A stretch of DNA of 64,000 nucleotides from Numida meleagris (taxonomy: Eukaryota; Chordata; Aves; Galliformes; Numididae), in contig NC_034409.1 of assembly GCF_002078875.1 (NCBI RefSeq), positions 65,692,583 through 65,756,582 of the forward strand, read 5' to 3'. Below, one piece after another: positions 38,876-50,907 of this stretch. The stretch's first letter is position 1. Every line of letters begins with the position of its first letter. A program made the position numbers and the translations under genes. Under the pieces are notes generated by a model that saw nothing but the letters and a program-made list of their open reading frames with translations, had not been told where the DNA came from and did not search any database.

Positions 38876-38973
38876 CCATAGAATCACAGAATTGTAGGTG
38901 TTGGAAAGGACTTCTAAGGATCATCTAGTCCAACTACCCTGCTAAAGCAGGTTCCCTACAGTAGGTTGCACAG
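38876..38973 (-). mobile_element. CR1 LINE 3'-end fragment
   Basis: Plus strand CATAGAATCACAGAATTG, then GGTGTTGGAAAGGACTTCTA, TCATCTAGTCCAACTACCCT and GCTAAAGCAGGTTCCCTACA. This is the reverse complement of the last ~98 bp of CR1, with its octamer tail. It diverges from the family after the GTAGGTTGCACAG at 38961-38973. Confidence 0.9.
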
Positions 38974-41900
38974 CAAAGCACTCAGTTTTGTCTGAGTACA
39001 GCCAAAATGATTTTTTCAACTGGCAGGAAGAAGGAAGCAGTTCTCCTCTACTGGATTATCTACAGGTACAATTTTAAAGAGGAAATTTCCCTTCTTCTGT
39101 GTCCAAAACAAATATAAGCATTCAAGGCACAAAAAACTACACTCTTTCTTAATTTGAATTTTAGCAATTTGGCAGAATATCCAAACGAGTTAAGAGAAGT
39201 GGTGGCTGGGAACAAAGGTCAGAGAAAGGAAGTGGGAGAGAGTATCTTCTGAAATGTCATTTACATTGATGAAGTCAGAAATTAGGTTCCCCTTAAAGCA
39301 TTTAAGAGATTGTTTCTTTGGAGAACCCATATTTTTCCTTTCAGTGTCTGACCCACAAAGAATCTAGTTTTACTTCAAGTTAAACAGGCAGAGCCTCAAA
39401 CTACAGAACTGGCAAGGCTCTAAGCTAATGAAAGGGTTTGCTGCAGGGAAAGGTGATATCAGCTGAATGACGCAAACTGAAATCTTTAATATCACCTTAT
39501 CCTCTCAAGGAATGAATGCTGATCTCCGTTGACAAGGAGACATGAATAGGATTGCTTGCTAGCTGAAAATGCCAATGTACAAATGCCTCCTAAGACACTG
39601 AAATATGAAATGACACCTTTTTACAATCTCTTTTGTGGTAAGTGAAACTGTCTCTAACAGGAAAATGGGGACAGACCATGAAAATTGATGCTGATTTCTG
39701 AGAGATGCCATATCAGATTTAGGATTTCCAGGTACTGTGTTCAAGCTACCTCCATCTATTCCCCTTCCCATACCCCTTTCCAAAAATAAATGAATAAAAA
39801 AATAAAAATTGAGCAATGATTAGATTTAAGCCCTCTTATATTATGTTCCAGCTATGTTATCTATTAATAACTGATATTCTACATGTTTAAAACTCTACAT
39901 AACAATTACAGGGATCTGTTAAACACATGGGTTACATTTTTCAGGGTTAAATGTGGTACTTTCAAGGAATAGTGAATGAAAACCCAGATATTTTCCAAGT
40001 CTAATTGTTCATTATAGCTATTTGTTGACTCAATTTTTAATGACCATTTAAAAATAATTTTAACAGTAGAAGATTGATCTTAATGAATGTCCTTGTTAAT
40101 ATAATGCTGCTGAGCCCTAAAAACATCTACTTTGTATACTATTTTACTATGTATCACTGTAATAATGCAGCTGTTTTAATAGCCTGTTAAATCAGCAGTA
40201 AATGAAGGGAGCTAGACTGCCTACATGCTGTAATGCTGCACTAAAGAGGGAAGTGGTTGAGGACCCAAAGAGAACTGCAGTTTGTATTAAAGCCAGTTAT
40301 TGGGTAAAGTACATATACAAGCTCAACTGGAGGAGTGAACAAGAGCTCTTAATGTAACAAAAAGGGATGGGGAGATGGATTTGCTGCCATTAGCCTGCAT
40401 GCAGGTCACATCAGAGCTTTATGGACCGCCCCACTGCAAGCAAAGAGGCCACTACCTCCTGTTAACTCTGCCTGTTGAAAGCAGAAAAGTGGGAAAAACT
40501 GTTGGGTGCACTTTGCCAAATGTATCATAACCCTCAGCTTCTCCCTGTAATATAAAGTATCTCTGAATTTTTACTAATCTAAAGCCAGAGAGACAGCTTT
40601 CTTTTTGCTTTTTCTTCCTAAGGTTTATAGTGGAATATGTGAACTCTCAACTGACTTAGGTGAAATTTGAGGAGGAAAATTTCTTTTCTTTTGGCTTGTT
40701 ATTTTCTTTTATTTTGGCTTTTTCTGTTTGTCTGAGATCTTCATCTTGTAATCTTAATATTGTGCTACAGTTCAATACAACTAGAATGGTAAAGGCAGCT
40801 GTAGAGAGATGCTACTTGGAAAACAGGCACAGTGCTTCAGAACAAGTAACTGAATAGCCTCCCAGAACTCCTAGCTGAGTAAACCAATTTTTACTCTTAG
40901 AAAAGGATTGGGAGATCTTAGGAGAGCTGATTTTTTTTTTTTAAATGTAAACTGTTGTCTAGTTTTGTCTTTTTAGAAATTGTCACATGCTTCTGAGTGT
41001 AAGTGGGAGTGTTGGAGACTCTCTGGCAAAGAGGAAAACATTTGTAAGCTATCAGAAGGATTAATCTTCAAATATTTGAGGAAATAGGATCAACTCTTTA
41101 TTCTCCTTCTCACCAGCCCTGTCTGGGAAGGCTAATGGAGTCTAACGGGAAGGCCTCAAGGGATAATCCAACACAATGAGGAAGACCTACAGGTCCAAAT
41201 ACTGTAATGTCCCCTCAAAAGTTAAAGTTAGCATAAATGTAATGTTTACCCAAAGGTTGTGGCTTCTGAGACACCGGAGTAGCTTCATTTAAAGATGAGG
41301 CTTCCAACAACTTGGATAATGTGCTTTTGTCATTTTTGAAGATCTGCAGAAAATGAAAGTTCTTCTAGTACTTTTCTCAGAATAAAATTGCAATACAGGA
41401 AACAGCTGGAATTTCTTATGGGCAAATGATCGTTACTTAGAATTAAAACCTTTTTTAAAGAATTATGAAACTTCTTATTTAAAAAAGAACTACGATTAAA
41501 AAAAAATTATACATGATAATACAATGGTATGCAAGTGAAAGATTATTCCCTGTTATTTGTTTAAACAAATTAATTCTAACCCTTATCCTGTTACATTTAA
41601 GTTGATCTATTCACAGTATCTTTTTGCAAATAATTTCTCTTCTTTTCCAACATGAATGTACTCATTATGTCTTGATTAATTACTAGATGATCCAGCTACA
41701 AGTATTTAGCAAGAAATAATAAGACTTCATTTCTGAATCTGTGCAGCTACATCAGTGCTATGTAGGTACACAGATTCATTGAAATGGTATCTGATTTGTA
41801 AATAAATGTTTACTTAAAAGCAAGGCATGCTCTTTGTTACCACTGGAAATCTCCCAGTCCCCAAATTATGCACAATATAAAATATTGTAAATAGAGCATT

Positions 41901-43998
41901 TTTTGCTGCTGAACCTGTTGTAGCATATTACTAAAGATACTCCCCTCCAAGTGACTTTATATACATGAGCAGTAGATTTACTGCAGTGAGCAGAAATTCA
42001 CCCTTAAAGTGGGTTAATGGAGTGAAGAAATTAAAGAGCCATGGATTAGGGCTCTTGTGAAATTTTGGGCTGCAGTAGCCAAAGCGTTCATAGAAATGGG
42101 TATATTTCTGCAAGCTGAAGGGAAGTTCAGGTATATCTAAATAAAGAAATATTTAGGCTGACATTTCACACTTCAAATCAAACAACATCTCATGAGGAGG
42201 ACTTTGAGTTTTAAACTTTACATAATTTATTTTAATCTCTCCTCATCTGTTTTCCCTTCCGACCTTTGTATGATTAAGATTTAGGGCTGAAAAATATATA
42301 TATAATGCAACTGGTGAATAAACAACTTTTAGCTGTGATTTCAGCAATTCCATTATCTGTTAAGACTTTTTTTTATTAGATAATTTAGCCATACTTTCTC
42401 TAAACATTAACCCTAATGACTGTGTTTAAAACCATCACCTGCAACCTGACTGAGAAGTCACTCAAGCCCTGAATGGATGCAATCATTTATCTGTAACCTC
42501 ACGAAATCCTTTTCAGCAAGTGCTTCCCACAGCTATTATCTTTGTTGAGAGATTGTGCAACATACGTATCAAATTTACTGCCACTTTGCTTTCCCTCTTA
42601 CAATGCACAGTCCCTCTCTAAGCAGCTGTCAGCATGTTTTCTGTTGTTTTAGGTATGTCCATCCACCTTGTAGTTTCCCTCTTCCCTGATTTGGGTCTCA
42701 CAGAGACTCCTTTCTGCAGATCATAGGAAAGGTTTACGTATGTCTAAAAAAATAAATCCTGCTGCCAAACATGCAGCTTGCAAGCAAGTGCCAAGACATT
42801 TTGATCTTTCCCAGCATAAGGGAGAGGTAGTAAGTGTAGCAAAGGAAGATCATTGCACAGAAAAAAGGTGGGATCTGTTGACAGAAACTACGCTGTAAGT
42901 GGCATCAAACATACCTTGTTCATTTTTCCTCCAAGTGTTTCTCTTGCATGTGACTGCTTGTTCAGGATTTTACTTTCAAAAAAATATGTTTGTGCTTGTA
43001 TCCAAGAAGGCAAGCAAATAAGCAGAGAAAATTTTGCCTAAATAAGTGAATGTTCCTATTCAAAATTCCATGGCTAGATGAATGGATAAGTGACAACAGT
43101 GATGAATAAATAGTGCCTCGAACTGCCAAAACGCAGCATTAGAAAGTATAAACAAAGCAGTACTGAAACCAGATGGATTTGTTTTAACGTTTATTTGTTT
43201 TCAGTCAAGAGATGCTAATGAGGCAACTTTCCTCTGTACCCTGACCCTGACACGCTGTGTGCTAACACCAGTGAGGAGCTGGACTGGCATTGGCTCCGAG
43301 TGCCAGCACGCAGCTGCCTTTCCACAGGAGTAACTAACCGCTATCAAAACGACAGAAAGCACAGTTTTTCCTGCTGAAAAATGATAGGAGTGAACTGCAA
43401 TAGGCAACATTGATATGTAATTCCGATAATTAGGTATTTGTGAGTATTTGTACTGGATTCATTGCCAAAAGCTAAAACATGGGGATTTGTTTGCTGGGGA
43501 TGGAAGGAGGAGGGATGCTGAGATGAAGAGAAAGCTGGTGGGATCCCTCAGGCATGGAAACTCTCTATAAAATTAGACCCGTTGCCTGTTTATGTTGCTG
43601 ATAGCCAAAACTCCATGGGTATGTAAGGCAGGTGCTGTCTCTTCAGCCATTGGCAGTGATACAATACTGCAACATTTTCCTAAGAAAACCATTCTTTCAG
43701 CTGCTTGTCTTAGAATCCAAGTAACAAAGGTTGTTTGAAAAATGCAGGTTGTAGGAGTCTTGGTCTCCAATTCATTAAACGAAATCTTAAATACAATAAA
43801 GCTACATTTGAAATAAAACTCCAGATATGACAGTTATGTAAATTTGGGAAGCTCTGGCTCAAATACCCACAATATAATTATTTGTCTGGACAAAAAGCCA
43901 AAAGGAAATGCATCTACCTGTGTGGCTATGTGGATTTAGACACTGTTACTAGAAACAAACTATAAGGAAAAAAAACATCCTCCCAATGACAATTGCTC

Positions 43999-44562
43999 TT
44001 AAAGTTCATAAGGGAACCTTCTAGTAGTGGATTTCAGCTTTCTGTTGCCAGTACTTCTTAGAGCCCAGTGCTGCCTGCTGAGTTGTTCAGCTATTTTCCT
44101 GTACAGTTTTCTCCTTGAGCCACTAGTGACTCCAACAAAATTATTATTATTATTATTATTTTTTAATGTATTACATAGAAACAAACAATGTGTCTGGCCT
44201 ATGCTGCTAACAGATGCAATGCCTTCCAATAGAGCTGTGTAAAGACACTTTTCAACCATATTTTCCTTCCAGATATAGTGAAAACTACTTGTGGCCTTTG
44301 ATCCTGTTCTGGGAGACTCGTGTGTGACCTGGGTATAATTATGGCCTTCACAGCCAGCACTGGTGGGATCTGTGCTGGGACACACCTGCAAGCTGGAATG
44401 TGTCTCATCTGTTGAAATAAGTGTTTTATAGCTATGTGAAAGGTAAAATAAATATATAACTGCAGAAAGTAGCATTATTTTAAAGAGGAACCAAGAGAAC
44501 TTTTGTGAGTTCACAGGCAGCATGGAAATCAAAATGTAAACTAGAAGTTTTTGCACAAGCAA
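43999..44562 (-). other. 187-codon open frame, probably chance
   Basis: This is the longest open frame in the window. The predicted peptide has a hydrophobic stretch near residues 25-45 and a run of seven asparagines near residue 135. The asparagines are encoded by the (TTA)n microsatellite on the opposite strand, and the C-terminal part is basic. I recognise no domain. Assuming about 6% stop codons per position, roughly 0.06 frames this long would be expected in 64 kb, so it is mildly surprising. There is no identified promoter, splice context or homology to back it. Confidence 0.12.
44141..44160. repeat. (TTA)n microsatellite
   Basis: Nearly seven trinucleotide copies. On the minus strand they encode the asparagine run of the overlapping open frame. 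Confidence 0.95.
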
Positions 44563-47230
44563 AGCATGATGCTCCCTTCTCTCCCTTCCACTTTTTGTAT
44601 GCTACAACTCACCTTCAATACACTCAATTATCTTACAAGGATAATTGTAATGCAAAACATTCGTACACGTATACATACCTGCAGTATATTTTCCTTGTAA
44701 TAATTATCTGATGCTCTTCTTGTTACTCCTAAATGAAGAATTGACCCCAATATGCTGAATGCACTGGGGCAAGCACCATGAAAACTTTTTCTATGGCTAG
44801 ATACATTTGCTGAAAGGAATTTAATTACATAATAATGTTGCTGCCTTATGCTGTTATTTCTTAGGTTGTCTGTAATCTAGTTTATTGGACCAAGTTCCTG
44901 GATATCTTCTCCTACTATTCTAGATCATTTCTTAACCAAATATGATCATGTTACTAACGTAATTTTCCTTGTCCTACTGAAGGAGAAAAATGTTTATATT
45001 TGTTCATTTTGTGGAGATATTGAAACCAAAATCATATCACAATCCTATTTCCCATCTTTCCCTATCCTTAATTCACTTTTATGTAGCCATTTGGAGAACA
45101 CAATCATGCTTCCACTTTCTTACCAAGGAGACTCTGTGTTTAAATATATTTTATTTGTTGACTGAAGTAGAGGCTTCATGAAACTGCAGTTGAGCCATAT
45201 ACCATGCTCGTCACCACATCTAGTAAGCTTTCCTGATTGTTGTTGTAATTTTGTTGAAGTAGATGGCCCAATGGGTTTCCATCAGCAAGAAGATGCTAAC
45301 AGTGATATAAAGCAAGCAATTGCTAAGTTTCTTGGGGATAGTCCAACTACAGGGAATATTCCTAATTTAAAGAAGCTTTAACTGCCAGTTTATCTTTTCT
45401 TCTTAAACATTTCTAACTTTGGATATCAAGTGCAATAATAAATTCTATTCCCCGTTGGTCTTGTTCAGGGAACGTGCCTAATCTTGGAATTACTGGCATC
45501 TGTACATCATTTCAGTGGTAAATTACAGTTGGGATATGCTAACCCCAAAGTGTGAGTAAAAACTCTTTCTGAATTATTGGAAGCTTCTTGGCACTTCAGA
45601 GTTGATTTATAGCAATTAGCTTAGTTCTCATTCTCTTTTGATTGCTTGTGTAAAATTAGCGTTAATTTCTCAGCACTAGTGTGATAGACAACTATTCTGT
45701 TGAAAAAATATTTTGGTGAAAACTAGATTTCAACTAAACCTTATTTTATGTTAATCACCTTCCCTTTTCAACAACTTCCTCACCTTCTTCTCCCCACTCC
45801 TCTCACCCCCTTCAGTATAAGCAGAGAAATGGTGGAAACATTAAACTTTCCCATGCAGAAGATGTTAATTCCTTACCAGCTCCAAAACAATTTAAATTTC
45901 AAAATTATTTCAACCATTTCAACTATTTTAATAAAAGATGATATAAATATATTCATGACTAAAATTTATGATCTCATTTTAGATATCTTCTGCTCTGTTT
46001 TCTATTTCATTCTGCAACTACTGAAAAAGGGACTAACCACAAAAAAATGAAGGGTGTAACTCCAACTGAAAATTTATCTCTGTCACTAGTAAATATGGGT
46101 AGAGTAACTTTACACATCTGTTCAAAGCTACTCTCTCTGAAAATAATAGCGAATAATGCCTGTCATTAGAAGTTAGAAATCAAGTTTCTCAAAATGAGTG
46201 GCTTCCAGGGTGTATATCTGTGACATCTGCCCAAGGAAAAGTTAGAGCTTTAGCTAGAAAAGGACTAACATTTTAGACAGTATTCTAACATTTTAATATT
46301 TATGTACAGCAGGAATTTGGCCTTTGACTGCCAGATTTTATACTGTTTTTTTTATTTGTCTAATGACAATTATTGGATTATATTGGATTGGATTATTGGA
46401 TTTCATAGCTCTATGCTTCCCACTCAGTCCAGGGCGAAACAGTTGAACTGAGGTGCAAATAAATGAAACTTTAATTAGGTTCATTAAGAATATCACATGC
46501 TTATCTGAGACACCCTAATGAAATTCAGGAAAGCTTTTCCAAATTGCCTTCCTTCTTATCTCAATTTTGGAAGTTTGGAACACTTCTGAAACTTTGCAAA
46601 AAATTTTGTTTTCTAAATGTGATCTGATGTCTGGAGGATAATGTTCTGGAGAGAGAAAAACTAGGAGCTACTTTTAGGAGAATATCCTTATTCTGTCTTT
46701 ATGTATAAAAGAAATATCAAAGCCATACGTCAACAAAATAGATCTCTCTTAGAACTATTAAAGGAACTAGTAAAAGAACTTAGAATGCAATTAAAGTGGC
46801 AGTTTGATAACTTAGCAGAATAGTTCTGTTTTAATACAGAAAAAAAAACCAAATGTCTTCAGCTTCTTGAAGCAGTGATAAAATTTTAAATCCATTCATA
46901 TCCTTCAAATACTAGGAACTTCCAGGAAATTTGTGCTTATCAGTAAATCTTACTAATGGCACCAGCTACAAAACCATGCCTGTGTCCTTAACAATAAATG
47001 GTAGAGCCAAACCTGCTCATACTGGAGTCTAAATTCATTACCTCATTCAGCCTAACAAAGCTATTTTTCTGAATAAGAAATATGGCTAAAGCAAGTCATC
47101 TGTGTTTTGTTTGTTTTTTAAATCTAAACGTCTTTGCAACTCCATTTTTACTGAGGGCCCAGTTTACATTTGATAAAACCATCAAAACCATCAAACCATC
47201 TAAAATGGCATATATATATACGTGTACTCA

Positions 47231-47235
47231 CATAC
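47231..47235. repeat. Left target-site duplication of the LTR
   Basis: CATAC, identical to 47767-47771 on the other side of the LTR. Confidence 0.8.
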
Positions 47236-47766
47236 TGTCATGGTTTTGTGATTTTCGGTTATTGGTATTCCACATCATAACATCATGTAGTGGATATACC
47301 TGGTTCTCAGAAGAGAAAGACTACTACAGTCCCCATGGTACTTTTCTCCTCTGTTACCATTTTCCAGCCGGAGGGAAAAGATAAAAGCTCGCAGTATAAA
47401 AGCTTGTAGTGCACAAGACCTCATGCCTTTTTCCACCCGTTTCTCGTCCTGGCAGCACCTTGCTCTCCAGCCGTCTTATCGTCGGTAGTAGAGTAAGGCC
47501 TACCTTGATTTTGGGACATTCTCTCTCTCTGCATTGGATTTATCAGCTTAAATTGTAATTATATTGTATTATAGTGTGTTGTTTTGCATTCCGATATCTT
47601 AATTAGTAAATTAGTTTGTTTCTCCTCAGATTGTTGCCACTGTTCTTTGCTCTCAGGGCCATCTCCTTACCCTTTTCCCCTTTTCCCTTTTCCCGGGGTT
47701 GTGGGTCTGTGGGTCCCCCGTCTCGTTCGTCATGGAACCGGGCCGAACGCCCATAAACCGTTGACA
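47236..47766 (+). mobile_element. Solo LTR of an endogenous retrovirus
   Basis: A 531-bp unit begins TGTCA and ends TGACA, a perfect 5-bp terminal inverted repeat with TG...CA ends. It is flanked on both sides by CATAC (47231-47235 and 47767-47771), a perfect 5-bp target duplication. A TATA box (TATAAAAG, 47395-47402) lies ~160 bp from the left end, as expected at the U3/R border. No AATAAA is seen; AGTAAA at 47605 is a possible weak poly(A) signal. The right half is pyrimidine-rich (CCTTTTCCCCTTTTCCC) and CpG-containing. No primer-binding site, gag, pol or env follows, and the target duplication directly brackets one LTR. The provirus was therefore most likely removed by LTR-LTR recombination. 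A 5-bp duplication fits several retrovirus classes, so I do not assign one. The strand is inferred from the TATA box. Confidence 0.85.
47395..47402 (+). promoter_or_regulatory. LTR TATA box
   Basis: TATAAAAG at the expected U3/R position within the solo LTR. It could drive plus-strand transcription into the flanking DNA. Present activity is unknown. Confidence 0.6.
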
Positions 47767-47771
47767 CATAC
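47767..47771. repeat. Right target-site duplication of the LTR
   Basis: CATAC, identical to 47231-47235. The flanks are AT-rich CATATA-type sequence, so a chance match is possible, but the position is exact. Confidence 0.8.
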
Positions 47772-47834
47772 ATATATGTATACATAGGTATATATAATTT
47801 TTTTTCTGCTTAATTCTGACCTTTGCAGTTTATT

Positions 47835-48649
47835 AAACAGGAAATCCAGAAGGATCACCACTTTCTTATTCCCAAAGGCAGTGCACATCACTTCACACGC
47901 TGAGAGCTGTGTCTTGAATCTTTTTTGATGGGGAATTCCCATGTCACCACTACAAGAACTGCAGTTTTGATGCTGGCTTGTAGTGATGTCACCACATCTC
48001 ATCACCAGTAATGATGCAATCCAGGAAACTGTCACCTTCAGCCTCATATTGATTCAATAGGTCCTGACAAACTTGCATATGATGTTCTCTCTTTTCCTGT
48101 GTGAGCATTCATGGGACCCATGTGGCACAAACTTTGCGATATTCTAACATTGTGAACATCATTTCCAGTGCATTGAAGCCAATATGCATCTTCATATAGA
48201 GTCCTCTGGTCATATTCTCCAAATTCATGTGAATGAGCTGATCTAGATGTTCTTTATTTTGTGGTGTGACAGCTGTGCATGGCAGCCCAGAACGTGACTT
48301 GTCTTTCACATCTCTGACATCACTACTGATGTACACCACCCACCAACTCAGTGTGCTCACATCCACTGTTTGATCTCCATAAACGTTCAGTAAGTGTAGA
48401 TAAATGTCAATGGGTGCCATTTTTTCCACATGAAGGAATTCAGTGACACGCCTTTGCTTCAGGCACTCTTCCATGTCAGACTCCATTGTGTCAGACTGTC
48501 CCCTCTGCTGCCATCTGTCACAGGACAACACAGTGTAACAGAATATTGGTGGGAAGGTTCAGCCTCTACTGCCATGCCACCAACATCCACCTCTGATGTG
48601 GTGGACCAATGTAATAAAATGGGAGGCATTACTTTCAGAGCAGCCCTTA
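47835..48649 (-). mobile_element. Galluhop-type mariner transposon, 3'-truncated
   Basis: The 5' terminus lies at 48649 and reads AAGGGCTGCTCTGAAAGTAA inward on the minus strand. It is followed by the family's TGCCTCCCATTTTATTAC and is flanked by TA, the mariner target. The transposase start is at 48531. An uninterrupted 140-codon frame (48109-48531) contains the N-terminal DNA-binding region and the linker with WVVYISSD, RSGLPCTAVTPQN and LEYRKVCATWVP. It stops at a TGA where the family has a CGA arginine. Downstream, TGDE (first catalytic Asp region, about 48000) and KRFKTQ...VMCTAF...VILLDFL are recognisable but broken by stops. The element loses similarity near 47840, so the C-terminal third and 3' inverted repeat are missing. 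It is inactive. Confidence 0.9.
48109..48531 (-). pseudogene. Mariner transposase, N-terminal 140 codons
   Basis: This is the longest intact stretch of the transposase in this element, from the family ATG to a premature TGA. It keeps the N-terminal helix-turn-helix region and the linker but ends before the catalytic D,D34D domain, so no active enzyme can be made. The stop is a CGA-to-TGA change, typical of CpG decay in old insertions. Further stops follow in the catalytic region downstream. Confidence 0.85.
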
Positions 48650-49667
48650 TATTTCTAATTTCTACAACATCAGATTGTAAATATAGCTAGGTTATACATG
48701 ATCTCGTGCTGCAGTCTATAACTGTTTGATGAAAGCATGATGTAGCACTTTTTCTGTTCAGTAACTATTACCCTAATGGATATATTTGCTTTGAATAAGG
48801 CAGTTTTTCCCCCCACGTCAAACATGTTCAGAAGCACAATTCTTTACTTAGGGAAAAAAAAAAAACAACCTTTGAACAACAAATGAAAATTCTTTTCCTT
48901 TCTTTAGTAAGATAAGAATTATAAGTAGCCTGGTGAAATGATCTTCTGGGGATTTATGTTCCACATGTTATGCGTATGAACATTTCTATGACAAGTACAG
49001 GAGAAACTGATGCTTTTATTGAGGTATAATGATGTTATCTAAATGTTGGTCTGTAAGAGAGTAAGTGATTTCATATCTTCAGCTGATGTATCTTAATTTT
49101 GAATGTTCCTTTGTAGATACAGCCAAAATTAACTGCGACCACATATGTAGGATGCAGCAGTATCTTATTTTCCTTTCATATTATCGCTCTCTAGTGTCAT
49201 AAGGACACTCAGAAATATTTCATGATTTCCTGTGATGAGAGACTTGTTTTTGTATCCCGAATGGATTTTCATATCTTTGGAAGAAAATCTCTCTTGTGTA
49301 CATACACATTCTTCATGTGATCAAAGTGAGGTAAGAAGATATATTCAGATCCTCTGAGTATTTAATGAAGATGTTATAAGTCAAAAAAGCAAGGAGCACC
49401 CTTCTCCATCTTGATCTGTATTTCAGTTTACAAGTGGACTCATTTTCTGAACTCTTTTAGATAGTTTCTTTCATTTTGAAGTGGTTGAACACGACTGTGT
49501 TAATGTTGGCATTAAACACAATTGTATTAATCATTTTTTTCTAATCTTGAAAGGCAACATTCAGTCTGACAGTAAATTCCAGGTTGGTGGTTTATTCAGG
49601 ATAAATTCTTACACCAGCCGAGACAGGGCTTGTCACTTTAGGGTTTCTATCCATGTTTTGGTGTTCT

Positions 49668-49712
49668 TTTTTTTGTGTGTATGTGTGTGTGGGGGGGGGG
49701 TGTTGGTGTGTT
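49668..49712. repeat. T/GT/G low-complexity run
   Basis: T8, then (GT)n, then ten consecutive G, then TGTTGGTGTG. The G run is the longest in the window. Confidence 0.9.
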
Positions 49713-49771
49713 TAATTGTTGTGTTGCTAATTTTGTTTTGTTTTCTCTCTCTCTTCCTTAAAAAAAATTAC

Positions 49772-49787
49772 TTTTTTTTTTTTTTTT
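49772..49787. repeat. Poly(T) tract, 16 nt
   Basis: A homopolymer preceded by a short A run. It ends the Phe-rich open frame at this site. Confidence 0.9.
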
Positions 49788-50890
49788 GGTAGAGACATTT
49801 CAATATTTTCTGAAAACAATGCTGCTTTGGAGCTCTGTTCTACCATTTTCGTTTTTACAGCATTTTCTCTTTTGTTTTAGTATTTGGAAGAAAACAAAGA
49901 CTGGGGATACTATAATAGCTTTAACTGTTTCAGTCCTTAAACTATGACACATTAGAAACATTGGCTGAGAACCCATATAAGCATGTCCTCATCACTCTAC
50001 TGCATCACATGAATACTAAGATTTTCTTAATTTTTTTCCTCCTTTTTCACTTCTTGTGACTTCACCTTAAGTTGACAATGGCTGTAAATCCCAGACTAGA
50101 GAACCAAATAATTTTAACGAGGTGAATCAAGCTTTTAAGAAGAAGACATAATGTTATAGAAGGGAAGACAAAGGAACCCTGTGAAGTTTGTACTTTCTAT
50201 CCCAATGCTGACATCAGCTGTGGAGGTACTGGTAGATCTCCATCAAGCACTCACTGAGGTAGGACTCACTCTGTCTTTTTTTAATTAGAAACATTTGAAA
50301 CATTTTTTTCCCGTACAACAATTATTATCTATTACCTCTATTTTTCCAAAGTTTTTGCTCTGAAGAAATAAGGCATTAGCGTATTTTCTGTGGAAGAAAA
50401 AAGCCTTGGTAACCAGGATGAAAGAAATCTGTCTTTGAAAATAGTTAATTTCTCTGAATGTTTAAAATTGCATGTAGGAGCTCATCGTAAAAGGAGGCAG
50501 TGGTATCTTTCTCATGAAAGATAATGATGCTTAGTCACCAACATGGCAGAAGGCATCTTAGACATCTGTATGTCTTCTTGGCTGAACCCTCTGTAGTAAA
50601 TTAGCAGTGAAATGGACTGTTTCTGCCCACAGAGCTCCTCTTCATGTAAGCATAAAATCTACCCTTGATTTTAGGCACTGTACTGTGAGAGCAGCCTGCC
50701 ATAACTCCCAAGTGCACTGGTCATTACAATTTTATCTGATATCATCTATTAGCAAAAATAATGTCATCTTCAGGTAGGCGGGGAGGAAGAAAAGAGGGAA
50801 ACGTTGATTTGGCTTCCAAAATTCAGCCTAGTCTGTTGCTAGCTTTTGTTAACCAAGCCAAGCTCAGCACTGTACGCTTTTTCCATGGTC

Positions 50891-50907
50891 AAGAGAGAGA
50901 GAGAGAG
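50891..50907. repeat. (AG)n microsatellite
   Basis: About eight AG dinucleotides, producing an Arg/Glu alternation in the overlapping short frame. Confidence 0.9.

Larger units (their letters stand above)
38974..47235. other. Unique DNA with the window's longest open frame
   Basis: This is 8 kb without a supported gene. It includes the 187-codon minus-strand frame at 43999-44562 (separate entry), a (TTA)n run inside that frame, and compositionally even AT-rich stretches. Short homopolymers occur near 40931 and 42368. Small ATTGGATT duplications lie at 46371-46402, and an AAAACCATC triplication at 47174-47201 precedes a (TA)n run at 47211-47220. Confidence 0.4.

Noticed and set aside
45178..45381. 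67-codon plus-strand frame with a protein-like hydrophilic end (DIKQAIAKFLGDSPTTGN)
   Set aside because: No acceptor or family match; short enough to be chance.
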